From assembly GCF_036021035.1 (NCBI RefSeq), contig NZ_CP107930.1, positions 2,604,001 through 2,668,000 on the forward strand: DNA of 64,000 nucleotides, given 5' to 3'. This document shows, in pieces, positions 1 through 8,079 of the stretch (position 1 is the stretch's first letter; each line of letters opens with the position of its first letter). This DNA is from Kineococcus sp. NBC_00420. Its GTDB lineage: Bacteria > Actinomycetota > Actinomycetes > Actinomycetales > Kineococcaceae. The translations under genes and the position numbers were made by a program. A model generated the notes under the pieces. That model made no database searches. It was not told the DNA's origin and saw only the letters and a program-made list of their open reading frames with translations.

Positions 1-2
1 GA

Positions 3-1145
3 CGCACGGTCGAGGCCACCCGCAGTCGCGCCGAGACGGAGGCGTTGTCGGTGCTGACCCGCACGGCGCTCGTCGCCACCCACCCCCTCGACGAGGCGAT
101 GGAGCACACCCGTCGCACCTTCGCGGTCGACTCCGTCACCCTCCTCGAACGCGACGACGCCGCGGCGCCCTGGCGCATCACCACCACCGCCGGGGCCCCG
201 GTCTGCACGACCCCCGCCGAGGGGGACGCCGAGGTCGTCGTCGAGGACACGTTCTCCCTGGCCTTGCGCGGACGCCTCCTCAGCGCCGACGACCGACGCG
301 TCCTGGAGGCCTTCGCCGCCCAGATCGCCGCGCTGCGCCAACGGCAGCGGTTGCGCGCCGAGGCCGCCCAGGTCCGCCGGCTGGAAGAGGGCGACGCCGT
401 CCGCGGTGCGCTGCTGACCGCCGTCTCCCACGACCTGCGCACCCCGCTGGCGACGCTGAAGGCGTCCGTGGACAGCCTGCGAGCCGTCGACATCCAGCTC
501 GGCGAGGCCGACCGTGCGGAGCTGCTCGCCGGGGTCGCCGACTCCGCCGACCGGCTGCAGGCGCTCATCGACGACCTGCTCGACCTCACCCGCGTGCGGA
601 GCGGGATCGTCGAACCGCACATGCTCGTGGTCTCCCTGCACGACGTCCTCGAACTCGTCGTCGCCGAGGTCGGTCCGGGTGTCGACCGCGTCACCGTCCC
701 CGAGGACCTGCCCCTCGTCTCCACCGATCCCGGCCTCCTGCAGCGGGTCGTCACGAACCTGGTGCAGAACGCGCTGCGCCACGGGAGGGCCGCGGGGGAC
801 CGCCCGGGGAGCGGGGTCGAGATCCACGTCCAGGAGAGCGTCGAGAACTCCGACCGGAGGGTTCGCCTGCTCGTGGTCGACCACGGACCCGGTCTGCCCG
901 CGGCGGCGAAGGAACAGGCCTTCACCCCCTTCCAGCGTCTGGGTGACCGTTCCGGCGCGGGCCTCGGCCTGGGTCTCGCCGTCGCCCGCGGCCTGGCCGA
1001 GGCCGTCGGCGGTCGCCTCCTGGCCGAGGACACCCCCGGAGGGGGGCTGACCATGGTGCTCGACCTCCCTCTCGCCGGGAACGCCCACGAACTGGCCGAG
1101 ACCGGGTCGCGCTCGGACACCGGATCCCCGGTCGGCACGGTGTGA
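3..1145 (+). CDS. kdpD: Sensor histidine kinase KdpD, C-terminal part (5' truncated by window edge)
   Basis: The reading frame is already open at position 3, so the N-terminal KdpD sensor domains lie outside the window. What remains is a GAF-like stretch, a HisKA dimerisation helix with the H-box SHDLRTPLA near position 430, and a HATPase_c domain with the N-box (NLVQNALRHG) and glycine-rich boxes (DHGPGLP, GLGLGLAVARG). The H-box context fits KdpD, which senses K+ limitation or turgor and phosphorylates KdpE. Its stop codon overlaps the GTG start of the next gene (GTGA), which supports translational coupling. The identity as KdpD rather than another kinase rests on the KdpD-like C-terminus and the KdpE-like partner; kdpFABC would be expected just upstream of the window. 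Confidence 0.85.
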   Translation, partial: RTVEATRSRAETEALSVLTRTALVATHPLDEAMEHTRRTFAVDSVTLLERDDAAAPWRITTTAGAPVCTTPAEGDAEVVVEDTFSLALRGRLLSADDRRVLEAFAAQIAALRQRQRLRAEAAQVRRLEEGDAVRGALLTAVSHDLRTPLATLKASVDSLRAVDIQLGEADRAELLAGVADSADRLQALIDDLLDLTRVRSGIVEPHMLVVSLHDVLELVVAEVGPGVDRVTVPEDLPLVSTDPGLLQRVVTNLVQNALRHGRAAGDRPGSGVEIHVQESVENSDRRVRLLVVDHGPGLPAAAKEQAFTPFQRLGDRSGAGLGLGLAVARGLAEAVGGRLLAEDTPGGGLTMVLDLPLAGNAHELAETGSRSDTGSPVGTV

Positions 1146-1816
1146 GCCGCGTCCTCGTCGTGGAGGACGAACCCGGGCTGCGGCGGACCCTCGACATCCA
1201 CCTCAGCGCCCGCGGCTGGGACGTCTCGACCGCCGCCGACGGCCGGACCGCGCTGACCCTGGCCGAGCGGGAGCCGGACGTCGTCCTCCTGGACCTCGGG
1301 CTGCCCGACATGGACGGCCTCGAGGTGCTGAGCCGGCTGCGGGAACGCGGCAGGACACCCGTCGTGGTGCTCACGGCCCGCACGTCGACCGCGGACACCG
1401 TCGCCGCCCTCGACGCCGGCGCCGACGACTACGTCACCAAGCCGTTCAGCTTCGAGGTGCTCATCGCCCGGTTGCGGGCCGCCACGCGGCGGGACGCGAG
1501 GCCGGTCCGGCAGCACACCCTGTTCGAGGCCGGGGCCCTGCGCATCGACCTCGACGCACCGTCGGTCACCCGGCACGGGGCGACGGTGAAGCTCACGCCC
1601 ATCGAGTGGCGGCTGCTGCGGGTCCTGCTCGGGCAGGCCGGCCGGCTGGTCGGTCAGCAACGCCTGCTGAGCGAGGTGTGGGGACCGACCTACGGCCACC
1701 AGACGAACTACCTGCGGGTCTACCTCGCGCAGATGAGGCGCAAGCTCGAGGACGATCCCGCGCGTCCGCGCCACCTCATCACCGAGCCCGGGATGGGGTA
1801 CCGGTTCGACCCGTGA
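1142..1816 (+). CDS. kdpE: Response regulator KdpE (OmpR family)
   Basis: A 224-residue two-domain regulator. The N-terminal receiver domain has the acidic pair (ED, residues 8-9), the phospho-acceptor Asp51 in LLDLGLPD, and Lys100 in DDYVTKPF. The C-terminal winged-helix domain is of the OmpR/PhoB type (TPIEWRLLRVLL; the terminal GMGYRFDP is a family hallmark). It starts at a GTG that overlaps the kdpD stop by 4 nt. As the partner of the upstream kinase it should activate a kdpFABC potassium-uptake operon. A weaker alternative is a KdpE paralogue with another regulon. Confidence 0.88.
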   Translation: MSRVLVVEDEPGLRRTLDIHLSARGWDVSTAADGRTALTLAEREPDVVLLDLGLPDMDGLEVLSRLRERGRTPVVVLTARTSTADTVAALDAGADDYVTKPFSFEVLIARLRAATRRDARPVRQHTLFEAGALRIDLDAPSVTRHGATVKLTPIEWRLLRVLLGQAGRLVGQQRLLSEVWGPTYGHQTNYLRVYLAQMRRKLEDDPARPRHLITEPGMGYRFDP

Positions 1817-1883
1817 CCCGATCGCCGCCGGGTCGCGCGCCCGTCGGAAACACCGACGAAACCCGGGTAGGAGAGGGTGGGGC

Positions 1884-2696
1884 ATGACGACGAGACGTGT
1901 GCACATCGGGTGCGAGTTCGTTCACTCTGCGCAGTGGAGTGTCCCGGCCATCGCCCAGGTCACACCTCGACGTGACGAAGACGTCGCCATCAGTGACGAG
2001 CAGTGGGTGACCGAGCCCGGTATGGAGCGCCGGACGTACACCGACGTCTACGGCAACGAGTGCGTGCGCTTCACGCTCCCGGCCGGCCGTTCGGTCCTGC
2101 GCTACGACGCCGTCGCCGAGGTCGCGGACGCGCCCGAGGACGCCGACGAGGACGCACCCGAGATCGCCCCGACCGACCTGCCGGACGAGGTGCTGCTCTA
2201 CACCCTGCCCAGTCGCTACGTCGTCCCGGACGTCCTGGCCGACGAGGCGTGGACCCTGTTCGCCGAGACCCCGCGCGGCTACCGACGGGTCCAGGCCATC
2301 TGCGACCACGTCAACAAGCACCTGCAGTTCCAGTACGGCAGCAGCACCGCCCTCTCCACGGCGGCCGACGTCAACGCCAGCGGCTACGGCGTCTGCCGCG
2401 ACTTCACCCACCTGGCCATCACCTTCTGCCGGGCCCTGAACATCCCCGCCCGCTACGTCTTCGGCTACCTGCCCGAGATCGACATCGAGCCGACCGACGC
2501 CCCCAGTGACTTCGCGGCCTGGATGGAGGTCTGGCTGGGCGATCGCTGGTGGACGTTCGACCCCCGCAACAACACCCGGATGAAGGGCCGTGTTCTGATC
2601 GGACGGGGCCGCGACGCGTCCGACGTCGCCATGTTGACGACGTTCGGGGCACCGTTGCTGGAGTCGATGGTCGTTCACGCCGAGGAGATCTCATGA
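1884..2696 (+). CDS. Transglutaminase-like domain protein, first of a coupled pair
   Basis: A 270-residue cytoplasmic-looking protein with no signal peptide. The N-terminal half is a beta-rich region of the kind that precedes bacterial transglutaminase-like cores. The core has the nucleophile Cys in GYGVCRDFTHLA (near residue 172) and the Asp in WWTFDPRNN. The position usually taken by the catalytic His reads DFAAWMEVWL, with Ala where HAW is common, so catalysis is uncertain. It ends in GRGRDASDVAMLTTFG, typical of this family. A GGAGAGGG ribosome site precedes the ATG. The stop overlaps the next gene by ATGA. Such pairs may act as peptidases or in peptide modification; the substrate is unknown. 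Confidence 0.82.
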   Translation: MTTRRVHIGCEFVHSAQWSVPAIAQVTPRRDEDVAISDEQWVTEPGMERRTYTDVYGNECVRFTLPAGRSVLRYDAVAEVADAPEDADEDAPEIAPTDLPDEVLLYTLPSRYVVPDVLADEAWTLFAETPRGYRRVQAICDHVNKHLQFQYGSSTALSTAADVNASGYGVCRDFTHLAITFCRALNIPARYVFGYLPEIDIEPTDAPSDFAAWMEVWLGDRWWTFDPRNNTRMKGRVLIGRGRDASDVAMLTTFGAPLLESMVVHAEEIS

Positions 2697-3592
2697 CGTT
2701 GACAGCCGGAGTGACCACCCGGCCGGGCCTCCTCGACCACCGCGCCCTCGACCTCGAGGGGGCAGCGCGGGTCACGTACCGCCTGGAGCAGACGTTCCGC
2801 TACGACTACACCGAGCCCGTCACGTCGGTGCGCCAGCGCCTCGTCATCGTCCCGCCGGCCCGCCACGGCGACGCGACGCTGGTCCACCACTCCCTCGACG
2901 TGCTGGGCGCGGTCTCGCGCAAGACCATCCGCCACCACGGCGGCAGCAGCGACAGCAGCAGCGTGGTGCGGGTCAGCGCCGACCGGGTCGAGGAGTTCAT
3001 CGAGTTCCGGCTCACGGCCCACGTCGAGCGCGCCGGCGACCGCCGCCTGGCGGAACTGCCGTCGAAGGCGCTGCGCGACGCCCGCTGGCGGCAGCTGACC
3101 CGCCTCACGACCCCCGACGCCGCGCTGCGCGACTGGGCCGCGGAGCTCCACCGCGACGGCGAGCGCCCCGAGGACACGGCGCAGCGGATCTGCTCGGCCG
3201 TGCACGCCCGGATGACCTACGAGTTCGGGATCACCGGGACCTCGACGACCGCCGCGCAGGCCCTCGCCGGTGGCCGGGGTGTCTGCCAGGACTACGCGCA
3301 CATCGCCCTGGCGCTCTGCCACGAGCTGGGTCTGCCCGCCCGCTACGTCTCGGGCCACCTGCTGGGCCAGGGCGGGACGCACGCCTGGTTCGAGGTGCTC
3401 GTCGACGCCGGGGACCGCGTCGTCGCGATCCCGTTCGACCCCTGCAACGACCGCCGCGCCGGTCGGGGGTACCTGACCATCGCGACCGGCCGCGACTACG
3501 CCGACGTCGCCCCCACCGCGGGGACCTACGAGGGGCCCCTGTCCGGGCAGTTGAGCTCCACCCGCCGGCTCGGGGTCGTCTCGCTCGCCTGA
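2693..3592 (+). CDS. Transglutaminase-like protease-type protein, second of the pair
   Basis: A 299-residue protein starting at an ATG inside the stop of the preceding gene (ATGA). The N-terminal region (YRLEQTFRYDYTEPVTSVRQRLVIVPP) is the bacterial transglutaminase-like N-terminal module. The core carries a full Cys-His-Asp triad: Cys in GGRGVCQDYAHIALALCHELG, His in GTHAWFEVLVD, and Asp in FDPCND. Compared with its upstream neighbour it keeps the His, so the pair may be one active and one altered subunit. The coupling suggests equimolar synthesis. No ligand or cofactor-binding domain is visible. Confidence 0.85.
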   Translation: MTLTAGVTTRPGLLDHRALDLEGAARVTYRLEQTFRYDYTEPVTSVRQRLVIVPPARHGDATLVHHSLDVLGAVSRKTIRHHGGSSDSSSVVRVSADRVEEFIEFRLTAHVERAGDRRLAELPSKALRDARWRQLTRLTTPDAALRDWAAELHRDGERPEDTAQRICSAVHARMTYEFGITGTSTTAAQALAGGRGVCQDYAHIALALCHELGLPARYVSGHLLGQGGTHAWFEVLVDAGDRVVAIPFDPCNDRRAGRGYLTIATGRDYADVAPTAGTYEGPLSGQLSSTRRLGVVSLA

Positions 3593-3611
3593 TCCGTCGC
3601 GGCGGTCCGCG

Positions 3612-4535
3612 TCAGTGCGCCTTCTTGCGGTGCACCGTGACGGACAGGACGAGCACGATCACCGCACCCACGACGAGCCCGATCACCGCGCTGGAGAACG
3701 TGTTCACCAACCAGCCGACGACACCGCCGAGGGCGCCGGTCGCGTCGTGCGCGGCCTCCTCGAGGTGGTGCACGAAGGAGTAGACGGGGTGCCAGCCGAG
3801 TTCGTCGGTCCCGACGAGCAGGATGTGCCCGCCGACCCACAGCATGGCGGCCGTGCCGACGACGGTGAGGAACGTCAGCAGCTTCGGCATCGCCGCGATC
3901 AGGCCGCGACCGAACCGGGCGGTGCCGGCGCCGTCGCGACGCGCGAGGTTCAGGCCGACGTCGTCCATCTTCACGATCAGCCCGACCGCCCCGTAGACGA
4001 GCAGGGTGATGAGCACGCCGACGATGATCAGGATGACCAGGCGCGCGAAGAACGGCTGGTCGGCCACCTCGTTGAGCGAGATCACCATGATCTCCGCGGA
4101 CAGGATGAGGTCGGTGCGGATGGCGCCCGCGACGACGGTCTTCTCGTCCTTGGGTCCCTCGTCCGCGCCGTGGCCGTGACCGCTGACCTTGGCCCAGACC
4201 TTCTCCGCGCCCTCGAAGCTGAGGTAGGCGCCCCCGAGCATGAGGATCGGGGTGAGCAGGAAGTCCGCGAACTGACTCAGCAGCAGGATCACCGGCAGGA
4301 TGATCAGCAGCTTGTTGCGCAGCGACCCGATGGCGATCCGCTTGATGATCGGCAGTTCACGGTCGGGGGTGAGACCCCGGACGTACTGGGGGGTGACGGC
4401 GGCGTCGTCGACGACGACCCCGGCCGCCTTCGCGCCGGCCTTGGCGGCTGCGGCGCCGATGTCGTCCATCGAGGCGGCCGCCGCCCGGGCGATGAGCGCC
4501 ACGTCGTCCAGCAGGGCCACGAGTCCACCGCTCAC
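3612..4535 (-). CDS. DUF808 family multi-span membrane protein (YedI-like)
   Basis: A 307-residue inner-membrane protein. It opens with SGGLVALLDDVALIARAAAASMDDIG, the characteristic DUF808 N-terminus. Several hydrophobic segments follow (LLIILPVILLLSQFADFLL, LVILIIVGVLITLLVYGAVGLIV, LLTFLTVVGTAAMLWVGGHIL, VIGLVVGAVIVLVLSVTVHR), with a charged loop containing HGHGADEG. The function of the family is unknown. The GTG at 4535 was chosen because it gives exactly the family N-terminus; the frame continues upstream without a plausible start. It converges with the transglutaminase pair, and its own stop is 20 nt from theirs. Confidence 0.82.
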   Translation of the reverse strand: MSGGLVALLDDVALIARAAAASMDDIGAAAAKAGAKAAGVVVDDAAVTPQYVRGLTPDRELPIIKRIAIGSLRNKLLIILPVILLLSQFADFLLTPILMLGGAYLSFEGAEKVWAKVSGHGHGADEGPKDEKTVVAGAIRTDLILSAEIMVISLNEVADQPFFARLVILIIVGVLITLLVYGAVGLIVKMDDVGLNLARRDGAGTARFGRGLIAAMPKLLTFLTVVGTAAMLWVGGHILLVGTDELGWHPVYSFVHHLEEAAHDATGALGGVVGWLVNTFSSAVIGLVVGAVIVLVLSVTVHRKKAH

Positions 4536-4636
4536 GCGCGGGATCCTTCCGTCGTCGACGCCCCGGACGTGCGTCCAGGACGCTCCCAGGTTGTCACGAG
4601 AGCGCGGGACGCCCCACCCGCAGGAGACCGGCGACG

Positions 4637-6118
4637 TCAGCGGGGGATGTGCAGGTCGTACTGGGCGACCTTCCGGTAGATCGTCGCGCGGCTCATCCCG
4701 AGTTCCTCGGCGGCCTGCTTCACGCTCATCCCGGGCGTGGTGAGGCAGCGCACGATCTCCTCGCGTTCGACGGTCTCCAGCCGGCTCAGCCGGTGCGAGG
4801 ACCCGCTGAACACCTCGGCGGGGAGGTGCCGCACGTCGATCGTGTCCGCCTGCAGCGCGGCGCGCCTGACCACGGTGTGCAGCTGGTCGACGTTGCCCGG
4901 CCAGGAGCAGCTCTCCAGGGCCCGAGCCGCCGCGGGGGTGATCTCGAGGTCGCGGCCGCGGGTGTGCCGGACGACGTGCGCGGCGAGCGGGAGGACGTCG
5001 GAGGGTCGTTCGCGCAGCGGCGGGACGGCCACGACGGCGTCGACGAGCACGGCGAGCGGAGCGGGGACCTCCGCGAGGTCCTCGGCGGTGAGGACGACGG
5101 GGAGGTCCGGTCGCAGCGTGCGGGCGGCGGCGATGAGGGCGCGCAGTTCCTCCGCCACCCGGGCCGGGAGGTGGTCGACCTCGCACACGACGACGGCGGT
5201 GTCGGCCTTGCCGAGTTCCGGTGACCACAGCGCCAGCCACCGTTCGAGGTCCTGCGGGGCGGGTGGGCTCGCCGACAGGATCCGGTCGCGCGGGCGGACC
5301 CGGCGCACCGCCTGGGCGAGCAGGGTCGAGCGACCGGCACCGCGTTCCCCGACCGCCACGACGACCCGTCCCTCGCGCACGGAGCGTTCGCACTGCACCA
5401 ACGCCTCGCGCCAGGCCCGGGAGAGGCCCTCGACCGTCCCGCTGCCCGGCTCGAGGGTTCCGTGCTGCACGTGGAACACCTCCCCGCGCGGGGCGGGACG
5501 CGGGGTGCGGCCGCGCGAACGCGCCAGCATGAGGGCCGACGTCGCGCCGGCCGCGGACTGCGCGAGGGCGAGCAGCAGCTTCCCGGGCTGCTCGGCCCAG
5601 GTGGTGATGTTGACGCTGCCCTCGAGCCGGCCGCTCAGCGGGTCGAGCACGGGGACGGCGGCGCAGGTGTAGCCGACGAGGCTGGCGCTGTAGTGCTGGT
5701 CGGCGCGGACGACGGTCGGCAACCGGTCGGCGAGCGCGAGTCCGAGCCCGCTGGTCCCGGCCTCGCGCTCGGAGAACGCGAACCCCGGGGCGAGGTGCAC
5801 GGCGTCCAGGCTGCGCAGCAGCGAGGTGTCGCCCGAGAGCCGGTTGAGCACGAGGCCGTCGGCGTCGGTGAGCATGAGGCTGACGGGTTCGTCGACGAGC
5901 GTGCGGTGCAGCTCGGTCAGCACCTCGCGGCCGCACTCGTAGAACAGCGACTCCCGTTCCCACGTCCCGGAGAAGACCGGTTCGACGTCCCCGGTGCGCA
6001 CGCCGTAGTCCTCGCTGCGACGCCAGGACGCAGCCAGCCGGTCGTCGACCCGGACCCCGCCGCGCACCGGGCGCGGGTCGGCGCGTCCGGTCCTCTGCCG
6101 TCGAGCCTCGTCGCTCAC
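4637..6118 (-). CDS. AcoR/MimR-type transcriptional activator (GAF - degenerate AAA+ - Fis HTH)
   Basis: A 493-residue regulator. The N-terminal third is GAF-like (RRSEDYGVRTGDVEPVF, then FSEREAGTSGLGLALADRLPTVV). The central part resembles the sigma-54 activator AAA+ domain in its P-loop-like GERGAGRST, its late PLRERPSDVLPLA and its SWPGNVDQL motifs. It is short and shows no GAFTGA loop. The C-terminus is a Fis-type helix-turn-helix (SVKQAAEELGMSRATIYRKV). A GGAGG site sits 6 nt upstream of the GTG start. It is divergent from the amidohydrolase-MIP18-ADH operon, the position held by MimR-type regulators at propane/alkane monooxygenase loci, so it most likely activates that operon. Confidence 0.82.
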   Translation of the reverse strand: MSDEARRQRTGRADPRPVRGGVRVDDRLAASWRRSEDYGVRTGDVEPVFSGTWERESLFYECGREVLTELHRTLVDEPVSLMLTDADGLVLNRLSGDTSLLRSLDAVHLAPGFAFSEREAGTSGLGLALADRLPTVVRADQHYSASLVGYTCAAVPVLDPLSGRLEGSVNITTWAEQPGKLLLALAQSAAGATSALMLARSRGRTPRPAPRGEVFHVQHGTLEPGSGTVEGLSRAWREALVQCERSVREGRVVVAVGERGAGRSTLLAQAVRRVRPRDRILSASPPAPQDLERWLALWSPELGKADTAVVVCEVDHLPARVAEELRALIAAARTLRPDLPVVLTAEDLAEVPAPLAVLVDAVVAVPPLRERPSDVLPLAAHVVRHTRGRDLEITPAAARALESCSWPGNVDQLHTVVRRAALQADTIDVRHLPAEVFSGSSHRLSRLETVEREEIVRCLTTPGMSVKQAAEELGMSRATIYRKVAQYDLHIPR

Positions 6119-6180
6119 GCCCACCTCCCTCGTGGTGGGCCCACCGTACGACCTCGGCACCCGCCCGCACGAGGGTCGCC

Positions 6181-6195
6181 GTCTCAAAGTGAGAC
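6181..6195. promoter_or_regulatory. Perfect palindrome, candidate operator of the divergent activator
   Basis: GTCTCA-AAG-TGAGAC, a perfect 6-bp inverted repeat with a 3-bp spacer. It lies 63 bp upstream of the regulator start and 80 bp upstream of the amidohydrolase start. The position between a specific activator and its presumed target operon makes it a binding-site candidate. That it is bound is inference. Confidence 0.5.
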
Positions 6196-6274
6196 ACCGG
6201 AACCACCGCAGCGACCCCCGGCGTCCCTACGGTCGTGCCCACGCACCGCCCCGTCACCGGAGATGGAGAGCAGC

Positions 6275-7300
6275 ATGTACACCAAGGACGGCGAGAAGTA
6301 CTTCATCCTCGACGCGCACGTCGCGCTGTGGGACGCCCGCCCCGAGAACCAGCGCAACGTCCACGGCAAGCAGTTCATCGACTGCTTCTACGACTACCAC
6401 CGCAACCTCAGCCCGGCCTCGGAGCTGTGGCCCTACGAGGAGTACCTGTACCAGGGCGGTGACCGCCTGATGCACGACCTCTTCGACGTCGGCTACGTCG
6501 ACCACGCGATCTTCCAGCCGGCCCGGCTCGGGGAGTTCTACCGGAAGGGTTTCGGTCAGACCGAGGAGGCGCTCGCGATCACCCGGGCCAACCCGGACAA
6601 GCTGACCTACAACCACTACTTCGACCCGCGCGACGGTGAACGCGGCCTCGACCAGCTGCGCCAGGACGCGGAGGAGATGCACCTGAAGGGCGTCAAGCTC
6701 TACACCGCCGACTGGCACGGCGACTCCCGCGGGTACAAGCTCTCCGACCCGTGGACGTACCGCTACCTCGAGGTCTGCCGCGAACTGGGGATCAAGAACA
6801 TCCACGTCCACAAGGGCCCGACGATCCGCCCCCTGGACCGCGACGCGTTCGACGTCGCCGACGTCGACCACGCCGCGACGGACTTCACCGACCTGAACTT
6901 CATAGTCGAGCACTGCGGGCTGCCGCGCCTCGAGGACTTCTGCTGGATCGCGACCCAGGAACCCAACGTCTACGCGGGACTGGCGGTGGCGATCCCGTTC
7001 ATGCACACCCGGCCGCGCTACTTCGCGCAGATCATCGGGGAGCTCCTCTACTGGCTCGACGAGAACCGGATCTTCTTCTCCAGCGACTACGCGCTGTGGA
7101 CACCGAAGTGGCTGGTCGAGACGTTCGTGGACTTCCAGATCCCCGAGGACATGTCGGAGTACGCGCCGCTGACCACGGACCAGAAGAAGAAGATCCTCGG
7201 TCTGAACGCCGCCGCCGTCTACGGCATCGACGTCCCGGCCGAACTGCAGGTCGCGAACCCGCCGGCGATGGCGGAGCCGCAGGCCGTGGCGGTGGCCTGA
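6275..7300 (+). CDS. Amidohydrolase family protein of the alkane-monooxygenase-locus type
   Basis: A 341-residue metal-dependent hydrolase-like TIM-barrel protein (amidohydrolase_2 family). Visible features are YFILDAHVALWDAR near the N-terminus, where many members have an HxH or HxW pair, the internal NIHVHKGP and FIVEHCGLPR strands, and IFFSSDYALWTPKW with the late Asp. It starts at ATG 6275 with GGAG 6 nt upstream; an in-frame ATG 12 nt earlier is possible. Close relatives are found just downstream of the four diiron monooxygenase genes at propane/acetone-type loci, where their role, possibly in monooxygenase assembly or product processing, is not settled. The stop overlaps the next start (TGATG). 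Confidence 0.82.
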   Translation: MYTKDGEKYFILDAHVALWDARPENQRNVHGKQFIDCFYDYHRNLSPASELWPYEEYLYQGGDRLMHDLFDVGYVDHAIFQPARLGEFYRKGFGQTEEALAITRANPDKLTYNHYFDPRDGERGLDQLRQDAEEMHLKGVKLYTADWHGDSRGYKLSDPWTYRYLEVCRELGIKNIHVHKGPTIRPLDRDAFDVADVDHAATDFTDLNFIVEHCGLPRLEDFCWIATQEPNVYAGLAVAIPFMHTRPRYFAQIIGELLYWLDENRIFFSSDYALWTPKWLVETFVDFQIPEDMSEYAPLTTDQKKKILGLNAAAVYGIDVPAELQVANPPAMAEPQAVAVA

Positions 7301-8079
7301 TGACGCTCACCACCCTCGACCGGCGGCAGGAGGTCACCGACGCGCTGTCGGTCGTCCTGGACCCGGAACTCGACGAACCCATCACCGACCTGGGTTTCGT
7401 CCGCGCCGTCGACGTCGACGGCGCGTCGGTGAGCGTCCACCTGCGACTGCCCACGTCGTTCTGCTCGCCGAACTTCGCCTACCTCATGGCCTCCGACGCC
7501 AAGGACGCCCTGGTGGACCTGTTCTGGGTCGAGCGGGTCGTGGTGGAGCTCGACGACCACCACGACTCCGACCTCATCAACGCCGGTCTGGCCGCCGACG
7601 CGGGCTACCGCGGGACGTTCGGGCACGAGGCCGAGCAGGACCTGGAGGAACTGCGCCTGACGTTCCGCCGCAAGGCGCACACCGCGGCCATGGAACGCGC
7701 CCTGACCCTGTTGCTGCGCGCCGACCCCGAACTGCGCGAGGAGGACCTCGGCGAGGTGACGCTCGCCGACCTCCGGGACGAGCGGACCACGCTGGCGTTG
7801 TTGCGTCGTCGCGTCGCCCTGGGGATCTCCTCGGAACCCGGCGCCAAGGTCCTCGTCGACGAGCACGGCGACTCCTACCCCCGCGCGGAGGTCCCGCTGC
7901 GACTGCGCCGCGCCCGCTCGACCCGCATCTCCATCGACGGCAACGCGCACTTCTGCCGGGGCCTGCTCGCCACCCGCTACCCGGGTTCGGCGGCCGACCA
8001 GGTTCCCCGGCCCGAGGGTTCCGAACCCGGCGACCACCCGCTGCTACCCCTCACCGTCCGCCGGGAGGCGACGTCATGA
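7300..8079 (+). CDS. MIP18/DUF59 family iron-sulfur assembly-like protein
   Basis: A 259-residue protein whose first 100 residues are a DUF59 domain ([24 protein letters not shown], then [24 protein letters not shown] with a Cys). The rest is a helical extension found in relatives from diiron monooxygenase loci. DUF59 proteins are linked to Fe-S or diiron cofactor maturation, so a natural role would be metal loading of a monooxygenase, which is not present in this window. It overlaps the amidohydrolase stop by 1 nt and the dehydrogenase start by 4 nt, so the three genes are almost certainly one transcript. Confidence 0.8.
   Translation: MTLTTLDRRQEVTDALSVVLDPELDEPITDLGFVRAVDVDGASVSVHLRLPTSFCSPNFAYLMASDAKDALVDLFWVERVVVELDDHHDSDLINAGLAADAGYRGTFGHEAEQDLEELRLTFRRKAHTAAMERALTLLLRADPELREEDLGEVTLADLRDERTTLALLRRRVALGISSEPGAKVLVDEHGDSYPRAEVPLRLRRARSTRISIDGNAHFCRGLLATRYPGSAADQVPRPEGSEPGDHPLLPLTVRREATS

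Noticed and set aside
1824-1883. Hairpin CGTCGG-AAACA-CCGACG as terminator of kdpDE
   Set aside because: Only a 6-bp stem, located over the promoter/ribosome region of the next gene; too weak to call.
4535-6257. Upstream extension of the DUF808 frame on the minus strand
   Set aside because: The protein-like, hydrophobic sequence begins at GTG 4535. The upstream 570 codons are Arg/Pro-rich and overlap the regulator gene on the same strand in another frame.
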